Positions 18,026-29,766 of a stretch of 50,611 nt of DNA are shown here, piece after piece (positions within the stretch are counted from its first letter, which is position 1; the number at the start of each line of letters is the position of its first letter). A program made the translations under genes and the position numbers. Where the stretch lies: assembly GCF_022601895.1 (NCBI RefSeq), contig NZ_JAKVIO010000032.1:1-50611 (forward strand), in the 5' to 3' direction. A model generated the notes under the pieces. It did not search any database. It was not told the DNA's origin and saw nothing but the letters and a program-made list of their open reading frames with translations. The stretch comes from Sphingomonas sp. LaA6.9 (GTDB lineage Bacteria > Pseudomonadota > Alphaproteobacteria > Sphingomonadales > Sphingomonadaceae).

Positions 18026-18790
18026 TCAGATACCCGCATACCATTCGTAATCGACGCGATCTTCCCAGAAGCCGCCCTTGCCGAGGCCGATACCGTCGAG
18101 GCTGGCCACGGCCTCGATCGACTGGACATATTTGGCGTGTTTGTAGCCGAGCTGGCGTTCGACGCGCAGCCTGAGCGGTGCGCCATTGCGGATAGGAAGG
18201 AGCCGGTCGTTGAGCGCCCAGGCCATGATCGTTTGTGGATGCAGCGCGTCAACAAGGTCGATCGATTCATAATAGGGTACGTCGCCGATCCGGTCGGCGC
18301 AGCGAAAGACGATGAAACGCGCCCGGTCGATCATTCCCGCCTGGTCGAGCAACCTCGAGAGCGGAACGCCGGTCCATTTCCCGATGGCGCTCCAGCCCTC
18401 GACGCAGTCGTGCCGCGTGATCTGGCTGCGTCTTGGCATCGATCGAATCTGCGCCATCGACAGCGTGAGCGGACGCGCGACGAGGCCCGACACGCTGACG
18501 CGCCAGTCGGCGAAGCCCGCCGCCGCATGGGCGGGATAGCCGCCCGTACCGGGATTCTGCGAACCATTGCCGCGGAAAAAGGGAGAGATTTCCGCAACCG
18601 AAAACTCGCGAGCAAGCGCATTGCGATCGGTCAGCAGGCGCTGCGCGTGCCGGTTCATCGCTTCGCCACAGGAGAGGATCTTGCGGAAGGTCGGGCTTTC
18701 GCCGAGCCGGTCGCAACCGCCAACCAGTCCCCCGGCTCCGATGGCGATACCGCTCCCTATGAGTCCGCGGCGCGTGAACAGCCGGTTCAC
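18026..18790 (-). CDS. Molybdopterin-dependent oxidoreductase, sulfite-oxidase fold, exported
   Basis: A 254-residue enzyme of the sulfite oxidase/MsrP fold. It begins at GTG 18790 with a twin-arginine signal (FTRRGLIGSGIAIGAGG) that runs straight into a lipobox-like LVGGC, so it may be a Tat-exported lipoprotein. The molybdenum-coordinating Cys129 is in TRHDCVEGWSAIGKWTGVPL, a strong family signature. Later motifs are YYESIDLVDALHPQTIMAW, APLRLRVERQLGYKHAKYV and the closing WEDRVDYEWYAGI. The electron partner is the cytochrome b encoded just upstream; its stop overlaps this start (GTGA). Substrate is unknown: relatives reduce methionine sulfoxide or oxidise sulfite, and neither can be chosen here. 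Confidence 0.86.
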   Translation of the reverse strand: MNRLFTRRGLIGSGIAIGAGGLVGGCDRLGESPTFRKILSCGEAMNRHAQRLLTDRNALAREFSVAEISPFFRGNGSQNPGTGGYPAHAAAGFADWRVSVSGLVARPLTLSMAQIRSMPRRSQITRHDCVEGWSAIGKWTGVPLSRLLDQAGMIDRARFIVFRCADRIGDVPYYESIDLVDALHPQTIMAWALNDRLLPIRNGAPLRLRVERQLGYKHAKYVQSIEAVASLDGIGLGKGGFWEDRVDYEWYAGI

Positions 18791-19605
18791 CGATATGTCT
18801 CCCGCCCTGTGATCATGCCGCCGACGCCGCGGATGGGCCCCGACAAAAGCACGAGCAGCAGGTGCACTCCGATGAAGCCCGCGATCAGCGCGGCGATGAT
18901 GAAATGGATCGAGCGTGCCGATTGCCGCCCCCCGAAAATGTCGATCAGCCAGGGCCAGGCGGCGTTCATGCCCGGCGACATCGCCAGCCCGGTGAAGATC
19001 AGCAGAGGCAGCAGCGCAAAGACGACGAGAATATAGCTCGCTTTCTGCAGCAGATTGTAGCGCTCTCCGTGGTCGAAGCGCAGGCGCAGGTGATCCCTCA
19101 CGTCGCCCCATATTGCGCCCGGTTTGAGCTCTTCGCGCGTCAAGCTGAGGTCGCGCGCCACATGCCCGTTCGAGAAGGCACGGATCATGAAGCCGAGCAG
19201 CCCCAGGGCGAACAGCCAGGCGAAGGACAGATGCCAGCGGCGGGCCAGTGCCAGATTATAGGTCGAGGGCAGGGTGGCCCAGTGCGGAAAGGCCCGGCGT
19301 TGGGTGGCGCCATTGGCATCGCTCCAGCGACCGAGGACTCCGGTCGTATCCCAGCGTCGGTCGCCGACCCTGAGATAGCCATGCGTCTCGTCGGAGCCGA
19401 TCTGCAGCCAGGCTCTGTCGGTATTGGCGCCGTACTGCCCCCAATAGAGCCGCGGATGCGCATTGAAGATCATCAGCCCGCTCATTAGCAGCACGAAGAC
19501 CGCGAGCGCATTCGACCAGTGCCAAAGCCGTGTGGAAAGACGATGACGGAGCACGCGCCGTGGCCGGCTCGTCAGTTCCTCTGTCGCCTCGGCCGCGCGT
19601 TCCAT
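18787..19605 (-). CDS. Membrane cytochrome b (b561/hydrogenase type)
   Basis: A 272-residue di-haem-type membrane cytochrome that would pass electrons between quinones and the molybdoenzyme encoded next. Helix 1 is preceded by RHRLSTRLWHWSNALAVFVL, the classic first haem-binding region. Further helices contain LARRWHLSFAWLFALGLLGF, YILVVFALLPLLIFTGLAMS and SIHFIIAALIAGFIGVHLLL, giving several candidate axial His residues. An insertion of about 60 residues between helices 1 and 2 (VGDRRWDTTGVLGRWSD) is longer than in hydrogenase cytochromes and may face the partner. It overlaps the molybdoenzyme gene by 4 bp (GTGA), so they are one transcript. rlmN ends 64 bp upstream of its start and may be on the same transcript. 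Confidence 0.86.
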   Translation of the reverse strand: MERAAEATEELTSRPRRVLRHRLSTRLWHWSNALAVFVLLMSGLMIFNAHPRLYWGQYGANTDRAWLQIGSDETHGYLRVGDRRWDTTGVLGRWSDANGATQRRAFPHWATLPSTYNLALARRWHLSFAWLFALGLLGFMIRAFSNGHVARDLSLTREELKPGAIWGDVRDHLRLRFDHGERYNLLQKASYILVVFALLPLLIFTGLAMSPGMNAAWPWLIDIFGGRQSARSIHFIIAALIAGFIGVHLLLVLLSGPIRGVGGMITGRETYR

Positions 19606-19669
19606 CCCTTTCTCCTGACCGAAGGATCACATCGGGCAACTATGGTGTAAAGCCGCGAATGGTTGCAGG

Positions 19670-20878
19670 TCAGCCGAGCGCCGCCTGCTTTTCCTCTGCC
19701 AGCCGATCGAGTTCGGCGCGGGTTTTCTTTTCCGATGCTGTCTTGAGCTGGCCGCAAGCGGCGTCGATGTCGCGGCCGCGCGGCGTGCGGACGGGAGCGG
19801 AGATGCCCGCCTCGAACACGATATTGCTGAAAGCCCTGATCCGCTCGGGGGTCGAGCATTCATACGCCGCCCCGGGCCAGGGATTGAAGGGAATCAGGTT
19901 GACCTTGGCGGGCAGCTTGAACTTCCTGATGAGACGCACGAGTTCGCGCGCATCTTCGTCGCTGTCGTTCTTGTCCTTGAGCATGACGTACTCGAAGGTG
20001 ATTCGCCGCGCATTGTTGGCACCCGGATAGTCGGCGCATGCCTGCAGAAGCTCCTCGATCCCGTATTTGCGGTTCAGGGGCACGATCTCGTCGCGGACTT
20101 CCTTGGTCACCGCGTGGAGCGAAACCGCGAGGTTGACGCCGATCTCCTCGCCCGCGCGCGCCATCATCGGGACCACGCCCGAGGTGGAGAGCGTGATGCG
20201 GCGCTTGGAGAGCGCAAGCCCGTCTCCGTCCATGACGAGCTTGAGCGCATCGCGGACATTGTCGAAATTGTAGAGCGGTTCGCCCATCCCCATCATCACG
20301 ATGTTGGTGAGCAGCCGGCCATCGGGCTGGCTCGGCCATTCGCCCAGGGAGTCGCGTGCCAGCATGACCTGCCCGACGATCTCGCCCGCGGTCAGGTTGC
20401 GGACCAGTCGCATCGTGCCCGTGTGGCAGAAGCGGCAGTTGAGCGTGCATCCCACCTGTGACGAGACGCATAGCGTGCCGCGGTCCGCATCGGGGATGAA
20501 GACCATCTCGTAATCCTGGCCGTCGTCCGAACGCAGCAGCCATTTGCGCGTGCCATCGGTCGAGACCTGCGCCTCTACGACTTCGGGCCGGCCGATCACG
20601 AAACGTTCGGCGAGCCAGGGGTGCATGGTCTTGGCGATGTCGGTCATCTGCGCGAATTCGGTCGCGCCGCGATTGTAGATCCAGTGCCACAGCTGCTTGG
20701 CGCGCAGCTTGGCCTGTTTGAGTTCCATGCCCTTTTCGATCAGATAGGCCCGGATCTCGTCCCTGGGCAGGCCGATCAGGTCGATGCGGCCGTCCTCGCG
20801 CGGCGTGATCGCGCGGGGCACGGGCACAGGGTCTATGTGGCCGGGAATCGGCATGGTGATGGTCTGCGGGGCGTTCAT
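19670..20878 (-). CDS. rlmN: Dual-specificity rRNA/tRNA adenine-C2 methyltransferase RlmN
   Basis: A 402-residue radical-SAM enzyme that methylates carbon 2 of A2503 in 23S rRNA and of A37 in some tRNAs. The 4Fe-4S motif is CTLNCRFC (Cys144, 148, 151), followed by HTGTM. The methyl-carrying Cys region near the C-terminus is intact (AACGQL), as is [15 protein letters not shown]. The start at 20878 ([20 protein letters not shown]) matches the usual opening in sphingomonads as I recall it; an ATG at 20890 would add four residues. A perfect hairpin sequence lies just upstream at 20894-20912. The sequence is normal otherwise. Confidence 0.95.
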   Translation of the reverse strand: MNAPQTITMPIPGHIDPVPVPRAITPREDGRIDLIGLPRDEIRAYLIEKGMELKQAKLRAKQLWHWIYNRGATEFAQMTDIAKTMHPWLAERFVIGRPEVVEAQVSTDGTRKWLLRSDDGQDYEMVFIPDADRGTLCVSSQVGCTLNCRFCHTGTMRLVRNLTAGEIVGQVMLARDSLGEWPSQPDGRLLTNIVMMGMGEPLYNFDNVRDALKLVMDGDGLALSKRRITLSTSGVVPMMARAGEEIGVNLAVSLHAVTKEVRDEIVPLNRKYGIEELLQACADYPGANNARRITFEYVMLKDKNDSDEDARELVRLIRKFKLPAKVNLIPFNPWPGAAYECSTPERIRAFSNIVFEAGISAPVRTPRGRDIDAACGQLKTASEKKTRAELDRLAEEKQAALG

Positions 20879-20893
20879 GCCGCGCCACATAGT

Positions 20894-20912
20894 GCAAAAT
20901 CGCCGATTTTGC
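20894..20912. repeat. Perfect inverted repeat before rlmN
   Basis: GCAAAATC-GCC-GATTTTGC is a perfect 8-bp inverted repeat with a 3-base centre, 16 bases upstream of the preferred rlmN start. In RNA it would form a small hairpin next to the start region; as DNA it could be an operator. The AT-rich arms stand out from the GC-rich surroundings. Confidence 0.5.
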
Positions 20913-20991
20913 TAGGGTCCGCGCCCCGGGCGAGGGTCATGGCCCGGTCTCCCCGCCTCCGGCGCCGTATCCGCTGCCCGCTGGGTCCGGC

Positions 20992-21480
20992 TCAGCGCCG
21001 TACACAGCCCAGCGCCGCTGCGTCGATCGCGGTCGCCGCTCCGCGCAGACGATAGGTGTCGCTGAAGCCTCGACCCTGGCCGTCCCGGCTGTCGATCGTC
21101 ATTGACTGGGCATTGCGCATGGCGGCCACGATCGCGGCGTCGGTGCGCGCGTCGGGGGCCCATGCGTCTGCGCCGCCGCCCACAAGCACGAAGCGGCGTT
21201 CGCCGATCCGCAGCGTCGTCACCGCCTCGGAGCTGCGTTCGCGGCTGAGGCGGACATGCGTCTGGCCGCGCACGCCTTGCCCGGGCCAGTGCGAGACGCT
21301 CGCAAATGCGCGCCACGCCGCCTTTGTCGATTTGCGCAGCGGCTCCGCGATGGCGTAGCATCGCAGCGGCTGATCGTCGCGAAAGGCGCCCCAGCCCTCG
21401 AACGTGCCGAGCGACGTGCGCGTGGCCAGCGCTGGAGTAGCGAGCAGAGCGAAGCAGGCGCACCCGAGAAGCAATCTCAT
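20992..21480 (-). CDS. Secreted protein, IalB-like domain suspected
   Basis: A 162-residue protein with a signal peptide (MRLLLGCACFALLATPALA, likely cut after ALA). The mature part opens with TSLGTFEGWGAFRDDQPLRC, then YAIAEPLRKS. This resembles the start of invasion-associated-locus-B-like proteins, which begin with a F-x-x-W strand and a Cys-containing turn. A second Cys near the C-terminus (AALGCVRR) could form a disulphide with the first. RRFVLVGGGADAWAPDARTD lies in the middle. The family link is tentative and no function is proposed. Its ATG overlaps the stop of the histidine phosphatase gene (ATGA), so both are translated from one message. Confidence 0.72.
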   Translation of the reverse strand: MRLLLGCACFALLATPALATRTSLGTFEGWGAFRDDQPLRCYAIAEPLRKSTKAAWRAFASVSHWPGQGVRGQTHVRLSRERSSEAVTTLRIGERRFVLVGGGADAWAPDARTDAAIVAAMRNAQSMTIDSRDGQGRGFSDTYRLRGAATAIDAAALGCVRR

Positions 21481-22112
21481 ACTGGCGCGTGCCCCGTGCC
21501 CGTTCGTATTATGGTCTCGCGGCCATGCTCGACCATGACCATCGATCCCTGCGGCAGTCCCGCCGCGACGGGCGCGCGATGCTGCGAAGTGGTCGCGACG
21601 CCGGTTAGCATGCCGCGCAGGACGCGGCTCGATATGCCGTGCATCAGGATCAGCCGGTCGCCGGTCTGGTCGGCGGTGTCGTCGAGCCAGCCGCGCAGCC
21701 GCGCAGCGATGTCATCATACCATTCGCCGCCGGGCGCCTGCTGGCTGAACAGGCCTTGCTCGCGATCGAGTATGGGCCCGACTTCCGCCATGACGTCATG
21801 ATAATAACGTCCGCCCCACGCACCCATGCCGATTTCGGCAAGCCGGGCGTCGGTTCTTGCCTGGTGCCAGTCCAGCTCGAGATGCTCGGCGATCACGGAC
21901 AATGTCTGGAGCGCACGGCCCGTGTCCGATGCCCAAAGCGTCAGCGCGGGCCTGGGGCCGAGATAGTCGCGGAGCATCACGCCCATGGCATCAGCCTGTG
22001 CAAACCCCGCGCGGGTAAGCGGCGTGTGGGCGTGATCGCCCTGCAGCCGGCCCGCGGCATTGAACACCGTCTCGCCGTGCCGCGCGATGAAGTACCGCCC
22101 TGATCCGCTCAT
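21477..22112 (-). CDS. Histidine phosphatase family protein
   Basis: A 211-residue phosphoglycerate-mutase-like phosphatase. The catalytic signature FIARHGETVFN is at residues 8-18, with the phospho-accepting His at 12. The companion acidic-loop region IGMGAWGGRYYHDVMAEVG and the second catalytic His in ILMHGISSRVLRGML complete the site. The family includes small-molecule phosphatases and mutases, so the substrate is open. The start at 22112 gives MSGSGRYFIARHGE. It shares a 150-bp divergent region with the outer-membrane protein gene and overlaps the downstream IalB-like gene by 4 bp. Confidence 0.88.
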   Translation of the reverse strand: MSGSGRYFIARHGETVFNAAGRLQGDHAHTPLTRAGFAQADAMGVMLRDYLGPRPALTLWASDTGRALQTLSVIAEHLELDWHQARTDARLAEIGMGAWGGRYYHDVMAEVGPILDREQGLFSQQAPGGEWYDDIAARLRGWLDDTADQTGDRLILMHGISSRVLRGMLTGVATTSQHRAPVAAGLPQGSMVMVEHGRETIIRTGTGHAPV

Positions 22113-22204
22113 GTCCGGTCCATTCCGCGCCTGTCGCGGCATTGCAATAAATTTCGGTTGCCGATTGCGCTTTTTGCATCCGGTTTATGTGGGGTTCAGA
22201 CAGC

Positions 22205-22240
22205 GGGTGCCATTTGCACCCCGTCCCCCGTTCCGGGGAC
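22205..22240 (+). promoter_or_regulatory. Two small hairpins in the probable leader of the outer-membrane protein gene
   Basis: GGGTGC-CATTT-GCACCC (22205-22221) and GTCCCC-N6-GGGGAC (22223-22240) sit back to back 22 bases before the start codon. Structured leaders are common upstream of porin-type genes and affect message stability. The promoter itself is not clear. This is a modest observation in GC-rich DNA. Confidence 0.3.
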
Positions 22241-22261
22241 ACGCAAGTAATGGAGTTGTGT

Positions 22262-22834
22262 ATGCGTATTCTCGTTCTGGCCACGCTGCTCGCCAGCGCT
22301 GCCGCCACCCCTGCCATGGCGCAGGATGCCGCGCCCTTCACGGGTCCGCGCGTCGAGGCGCTGGTCGGCTGGGATCGCGTCCAGGCTGACGGGCACGACG
22401 ACGATATCGGCTATGGTATCGCCGCCGGCTATGACGCGCAGATCGGCAAGGCCGTGATCGGCGGCGAAGTCGAATATTCGGATTCGAACAACAAGACCTG
22501 CGACGATGGCGCAAAGACCGTCGCGGATCCGCGTCTTTGCCTGAAGGCCGGCCGCGATCTCTATGTCGGCGGCCGCGTCGGCACCACGGTCGGTGCCAAC
22601 ACGCTGCTTTACGCCAAGGCCGGTTACACCAATGCCGATGCCAAGTTCACTTCGGACGATGGCACCGACGAAGTTACGCTCGCCAAGAACCATCTCGATG
22701 GTGTGCGCGTCGGCGCAGGCGTCGAGCAGAAGATCGGCGGAAAGGCCTATGTGAAGGGCGAGTATCGTTACTCGAACTATGAGCAGGGCGTCGAGCGCCA
22801 CCAGGTGCTTGGCGGCGTCGGCATCCGCTTCTGA
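22262..22834 (+). CDS. Small outer-membrane beta-barrel protein
   Basis: A 190-residue protein with a signal peptide (MRILVLATLLASAAATPAMA, cut before QDAAPF). The mature part shows alternating hydrophobic/polar strands typical of an eight-strand OmpA/OmpW-like barrel: VEALVGWDRV, IGYGIAAGYDA, AVIGGEVEYSD, LYVGGRVGTTVG, TLLYAKAGYTNA, VRVGAGVEQKI and AYVKGEYRYSNY. It ends GGVGIRF, with the terminal Phe used by the BAM machinery. Two Cys (TCDDG and LCLK) may form a disulphide in an external loop. The start at 22262 was chosen by the signal peptide. A strong terminator lies 135 bp downstream. Substrate or role unknown. Confidence 0.88.
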   Translation: MRILVLATLLASAAATPAMAQDAAPFTGPRVEALVGWDRVQADGHDDDIGYGIAAGYDAQIGKAVIGGEVEYSDSNNKTCDDGAKTVADPRLCLKAGRDLYVGGRVGTTVGANTLLYAKAGYTNADAKFTSDDGTDEVTLAKNHLDGVRVGAGVEQKIGGKAYVKGEYRYSNYEQGVERHQVLGGVGIRF

Positions 22835-22969
22835 GGAAGCGTGACTGATACGGTGTCGGGCCCGATATCCCTTCAGGTCTGGCTCGGCCTCGCTTCGTCG
22901 CCCGGCATGGTTCGGGTCACCGAATAGGACAGCATGATTCCGGCCTGTGCCGGGGCGACGAAAAAGAAC

Positions 22970-22999
22970 GGGCCGGAGCCGCTTGCTCCGGCCCTTTTT
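22970..22999 (+). terminator. Intrinsic terminator after the outer-membrane protein gene
   Basis: GGGCCGGAGC (22970-22979), a 5-base loop and GCTCCGGCCC (22985-22994) form a perfect 10-bp stem followed by TTTTTCTT. An A-rich stretch precedes the stem, so it could act on both strands. It ends the plus-strand message before dnaN. The rest of 22835-23081 shows only a short CCGG-rich repeat at about 22940-22955. Confidence 0.85.
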
Positions 23000-23081
23000 C
23001 TTGTTAAGGATGGATGATGAACCATTGGGGGTGCGCCCGTGCCCCGCACAACCAGATCCAAGAGTCCCCGGGGGTTAGGAC

Positions 23082-24194
23082 ATGAAGGCGACGATCGAAC
23101 GCGCAACGCTCTTGAAGAGCCTCAGCCACGTGCAATCGGTGGTTGAGCGGCGCAACACCATCCCGATCCTGTCCAACGTGCTTCTCGAAGCGAGTGCCGA
23201 CGGCGCGATCCGGCTGATGGCGACCGATCTCGATCTGCAGATCGTCGAGAGCGTGGCTGCGGCGGTCGACCAGGCGGGCGCGACCACGGTATCGGCGCAC
23301 ACATTGTTCGACATTGCGCGCAAATTGCCCGAGGGCAGTCAGGTCGAGCTCGCGGCGTCCGAAGGCAAGATGCAGATCAACGCCGGGCGTGCACGCTTCA
23401 ATCTCGCCACGCTGCCACGCGACGATTTCCCCGTGATCGCGGAAGGCGAACTGCCGACGCGCTTCGAGCTTCCTGCGCAGACGCTGCGCCAGATCATCGA
23501 CAAGACGCGCTTCGCGATCTCGACCGAGGAAACGCGCTACTACCTGAACGGCATCTTTCTGCACGTTTCCGATGAATCGCAGCCGGTAATCAAGGCCGCC
23601 GCGACCGATGGCCATCGCCTCGCACGCGTCACCGTCCCGCGCCCCGATGGCGCCGAGGGCATGCCCGACGTGATCATCCCGCGCAAATGCGTCGCTGAAC
23701 TGCGCAAACTGCTCGACGAGGTCGATGGATCGGTCGAGGTTTCGCTCTCGCCCACCAAGATCCGCTTCGGGCTCGGCACCGCAGTGCTCACCTCCAAGCT
23801 GATTGACGGCACCTTCCCCGATTACAGCCGCGTCATCCCGACGGGCAACGACAAGATCCTCAGGATCGACCCGCGCAGCTTCGAGGAGGGGGTCGACCGG
23901 GTCGCCACCATCGCCACCGAAAAGACGCGCGCGGTGAAGATGGCGCTCGAGCGCGACAAGATCACGCTTTCGGTCACCAGCCCCGAAAACGGGACTGCGG
24001 CCGAGGAAGTTCCGGGTGAATATGCGTCCGAGGGTTTCGAGATCGGCTTCAACGCGCGCTATCTGCTCGATATTCTCGGCCAGATCGAGGGCGATGCCGT
24101 CGAGGTCCACCTCGCCGATGCCGCCGCGCCGACGCTGATCCGCGAGAACGACAAGGCGTCTGCGCTCTATGTGCTGATGCCGATGCGCGTCTGA
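23082..24194 (+). CDS. dnaN: DNA polymerase III beta sliding clamp
   Basis: The 370-residue beta clamp, a ring dimer that tethers DNA polymerase III to template. It starts MKATIERATLLKSLSHVQSV. Typical motifs are VVERRNTIPILSNVLLEA in domain I, YYLNGIFLHV and ATDGHRLARVTVP in domain II, TSKLIDGTFPDYSRVIP in domain III and the closing SALYVLMPMRV. Length is standard for alphaproteobacteria. It is not followed directly by recF as in many bacteria: a minus-strand gene intervenes. dnaA is not in the window, which fits genomes where dnaA and dnaN are unlinked. Confidence 0.97.
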   Translation: MKATIERATLLKSLSHVQSVVERRNTIPILSNVLLEASADGAIRLMATDLDLQIVESVAAAVDQAGATTVSAHTLFDIARKLPEGSQVELAASEGKMQINAGRARFNLATLPRDDFPVIAEGELPTRFELPAQTLRQIIDKTRFAISTEETRYYLNGIFLHVSDESQPVIKAAATDGHRLARVTVPRPDGAEGMPDVIIPRKCVAELRKLLDEVDGSVEVSLSPTKIRFGLGTAVLTSKLIDGTFPDYSRVIPTGNDKILRIDPRSFEEGVDRVATIATEKTRAVKMALERDKITLSVTSPENGTAAEEVPGEYASEGFEIGFNARYLLDILGQIEGDAVEVHLADAAAPTLIRENDKASALYVLMPMRV

Positions 24195-24214
24195 TCAAAT
24201 CCTAAAGGGCGAGA

Positions 24215-24233
24215 GACCCGAGAGCCTCGGGTC
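24215..24233. terminator. Hairpin between convergent dnaN and secreted-protein genes
   Basis: GACCCGAG-AGC-CTCGGGTC is a perfect 8-bp stem with a 3-base loop, 20 bases after the dnaN stop. A second stem, TGGCCTC/GAGGCCA, follows within 40 bases. Neither has a clear T-run, so termination efficiency is uncertain; the location between convergent genes supports the role. Confidence 0.5.
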
Positions 24234-24270
24234 GCGCGGCCTCTGGCCTCGCTCAGAAGGTTGAGGCCAC

Positions 24271-24798
24271 CTAGGTTCGCGGGGCGGCGGGCGCCTTGCA
24301 GCCGCGCTGTGCACCCACGCCCTTCAGGAAGGCGCGGCGCGCGAGCCCCGCATAGACCGCGTGATTGTATCGCGCATCCGACTTGTTGGCGCCTGACACT
24401 TCGCGGATGATTCCGCGGCCGGGGATGAAGCTCTGGGCAACGCTCTTCGCCGCGCCGATCGCCTTGACGTCCGAGCCCTCGCCCTTTTGCGGGCCCGCAT
24501 CGAAATCGGGGCCGAGCGCATCATCAAGCGCGCCGACCGCGCTCGCGATCGTCTGGCAGCTCTGCGTATCCTTGCGCGCATAGGGATTGTTGCCGATCGC
24601 CTCGAGCACCGGCGGGATCTTCTTCTTCTGGATGTTGGTATCCTCCAGCGGATCGGTGACGATGGACTTCGCCGCGTCCTCTGCAGACTGTGGCTTCTTG
24701 CCCGGCGACTGGGCAAGCACCGGTGCGGCAAACGACAGGGCAACTGCCAGCGTCAGAAGCATGGAGTGACGATAACGCTGCGAAGGATAAGGCTGCAT
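24271..24798 (-). CDS. Secreted protein of unknown function between dnaN and recF
   Basis: A 175-residue protein with an N-terminal signal peptide (hydrophobic core SMLLTLAVALSFAAPVLA, cut before QSPG). The start at 24798 has GGAAGGGAC upstream. The mature part is polar: EDAAKSIVTDPLEDTNIQKK, VLEAIGNNPYARKDTQSC, ALGPDFDAGPQKGEGSDVKA and FIPGRGIIREVSG. Two Cys (TQSCQT and QRGCKA) could pair. I recognise no domain. The coding style matches its neighbours, so there is no sign of recent transfer. It is convergent with dnaN and diverges from recF. Its position interrupts the usual dnaN-recF order. Confidence 0.7.
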   Translation of the reverse strand: MQPYPSQRYRHSMLLTLAVALSFAAPVLAQSPGKKPQSAEDAAKSIVTDPLEDTNIQKKKIPPVLEAIGNNPYARKDTQSCQTIASAVGALDDALGPDFDAGPQKGEGSDVKAIGAAKSVAQSFIPGRGIIREVSGANKSDARYNHAVYAGLARRAFLKGVGAQRGCKAPAAPRT

Positions 24799-24956
24799 GG
24801 CTTGTCCCTTCCGTTAGAGCGACTGGAGTGTGCCACAGGTCCTGCAGAATTCGCAATGATCAGCGCCGGTTGGGCAGTAGATTCGAAACGCGATATGTGC
24901 CGGCCTGCCGCCGGGGGATATCGACAGCGGCGTGAAGATGCTGCCCGGCGCTGGCG

Positions 24957-28635
<3,679 letters not shown>

Positions 28636-28671
28636 TTGGCGGTCAGGCGATTTTTGGGACAGGCCAGGCCG

Positions 28672-28698
28672 CGCTGGCGGGCCGGTGGCCCGCTAGCG
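28672..28698 (+). terminator. Strong GC hairpin after gyrB
   Basis: CGCTGGCGGGCC and GGCCCGCTAGCG pair over 12 bp (one G-U wobble) around a GGT loop, 36 bases after the gyrB stop. No T-run follows, so it may be a weak or Rho-assisted terminator. The rest of 28636-28908 contains no convincing gene. Confidence 0.55.
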
Positions 28699-28908
28699 AA
28701 GGTTGATCCGCGCCCCCGACGTTATTCGGGCCGTGTCCGGTTCAGGCGCTTGATCGAGTTCACGAGGCGGATGCCCGCCAGAAGCCGTATGACCGCTGAC
28801 TCCAAAAGCATTGAGACCTGGCGAACGCGTGCAAGCGGAACACGTCCGCAGAATCTGCGGAAATGCAACCAGTCTTGAGTACGCGGGAGACGACGCAGGA
28901 AGCGTCTT

Positions 28909-28999
28909 TGGCGGAGCGGGAGGGATTCGAACCCTCGATACGGTTTTGCCGTATACTCACTTTCCAGGCGAGCGCCTTCGACCACTCGGCCACCGCTCC
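28909..28999 (-). tRNA. tRNA-Ser (anticodon GGA)
   Basis: Read on the minus strand it is a 91-base class II tRNA. The acceptor stem GGAGCGG pairs with CCGCTCC, with discriminator G and an encoded CCA end (28911-28909). The D-arm begins GGCCGAGTGG. The anticodon stem CTCGC/GTGAG encloses the loop CTGGAAA with anticodon GGA, reading UCC and UCU. The long variable arm ATACGG/CCGTAT is typical of tRNA-Ser. The T arm is GAGGG-TTCGAAT-CCCTC. All stems are intact. Confidence 0.97.
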
Positions 29000-29184
29000 G
29001 CATGCTCTGGATGCCTGAAGCCCCTATCGCGCGGCGGCGCTCGACGCAACCGGATCATTTGCAGTGGCTGACTCAGGCTATGAAATGGACGGAGCGAGCG
29101 ATCGGTCAACAACGTCGGTTGAGGATCCGATGCTTCGGTCGCACGTTTCGCATCGCACGGCATCGAGAAATCCTATGGGGAAAC

Positions 29185-29667
29185 ATGTTTGATCATTTGC
29201 TGCGCCTGTTCGTGCTTGCCGCTCTCCCGCTGACGCCGCTGGCTGCGCAACACGGCACCATCCGGCCCGTCGATCTGCCGCCCAGCCTTCCTGCCCGCGT
29301 GCCTGTGCCTGACGCGCCACTGGGGCCGCCGATGGATGCAACTGCCGGCAACCTTGAGGAAAAAGCGTTCGAAGCCCCAACACCCGCCGCCATTGCCGCC
29401 GCAGCTATGGCGGCCGAGATCGAGGAGCGGCGCCGCACTGCAGAGCTCAACGCCACATTGGCGCAGGCGGCCGAGGACCAGCACCGTGCCGCCACGCAAG
29501 CGCGTATCGATGCCGCGCGCAAGACCGAGGAGGACCATCAGGCAGCACTGGCCGCACACCAGCAAGCCGTCGCCGAGAGCGAGCGCCAGCATGCCGCGGC
29601 GATGGACGAATGGCGCCGCCGCGTCGAAGCATGCAAGGCTGGCGACACGGCCGCCTGTGCCAGATAG
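29185..29667 (+). CDS. Secreted Ala/Glu-rich coiled-coil protein
   Basis: A 160-residue protein starting MFDHLLRLFVLAALPLTPLA, a good signal peptide with likely cleavage after LAA. A proline-rich spacer (residues 25-55: VDLPPSLPARVPVPDAPLG) follows. Residues 65-150 then form a long helix rich in Ala, Glu, Gln and Arg (AAAMAAEIEERRRTAELNAT, AAEDQHRAATQARIDAARKT), with coiled-coil periodicity. Two Cys close the chain (ACKAGDTAACAR). I recognise no family; low-complexity composition makes similarity searches unreliable. GGGGAAAC lies before the ATG. It ends 99 bp before the cyclophilin gene and could be co-transcribed with it. Confidence 0.68.
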   Translation: MFDHLLRLFVLAALPLTPLAAQHGTIRPVDLPPSLPARVPVPDAPLGPPMDATAGNLEEKAFEAPTPAAIAAAAMAAEIEERRRTAELNATLAQAAEDQHRAATQARIDAARKTEEDHQAALAAHQQAVAESERQHAAAMDEWRRRVEACKAGDTAACAR

Positions 29668-29766
29668 CGTACAGGGAACTGGGGGTGGAACACGCATAAT
29701 CGCGCGATATTTCAGGCAAATCTGCCCCTTTTCATTTGAGAATGTGGCGCTAGTCTCCGACGCTCG

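Noticed and set aside
22930-22962. REP-like or mobile repeat around a CCGG palindrome
   Set aside because: CCGGCCTGTGCCGG resembles common alphaproteobacterial intergenic repeats, but a single copy in the window cannot be called a repeat family.
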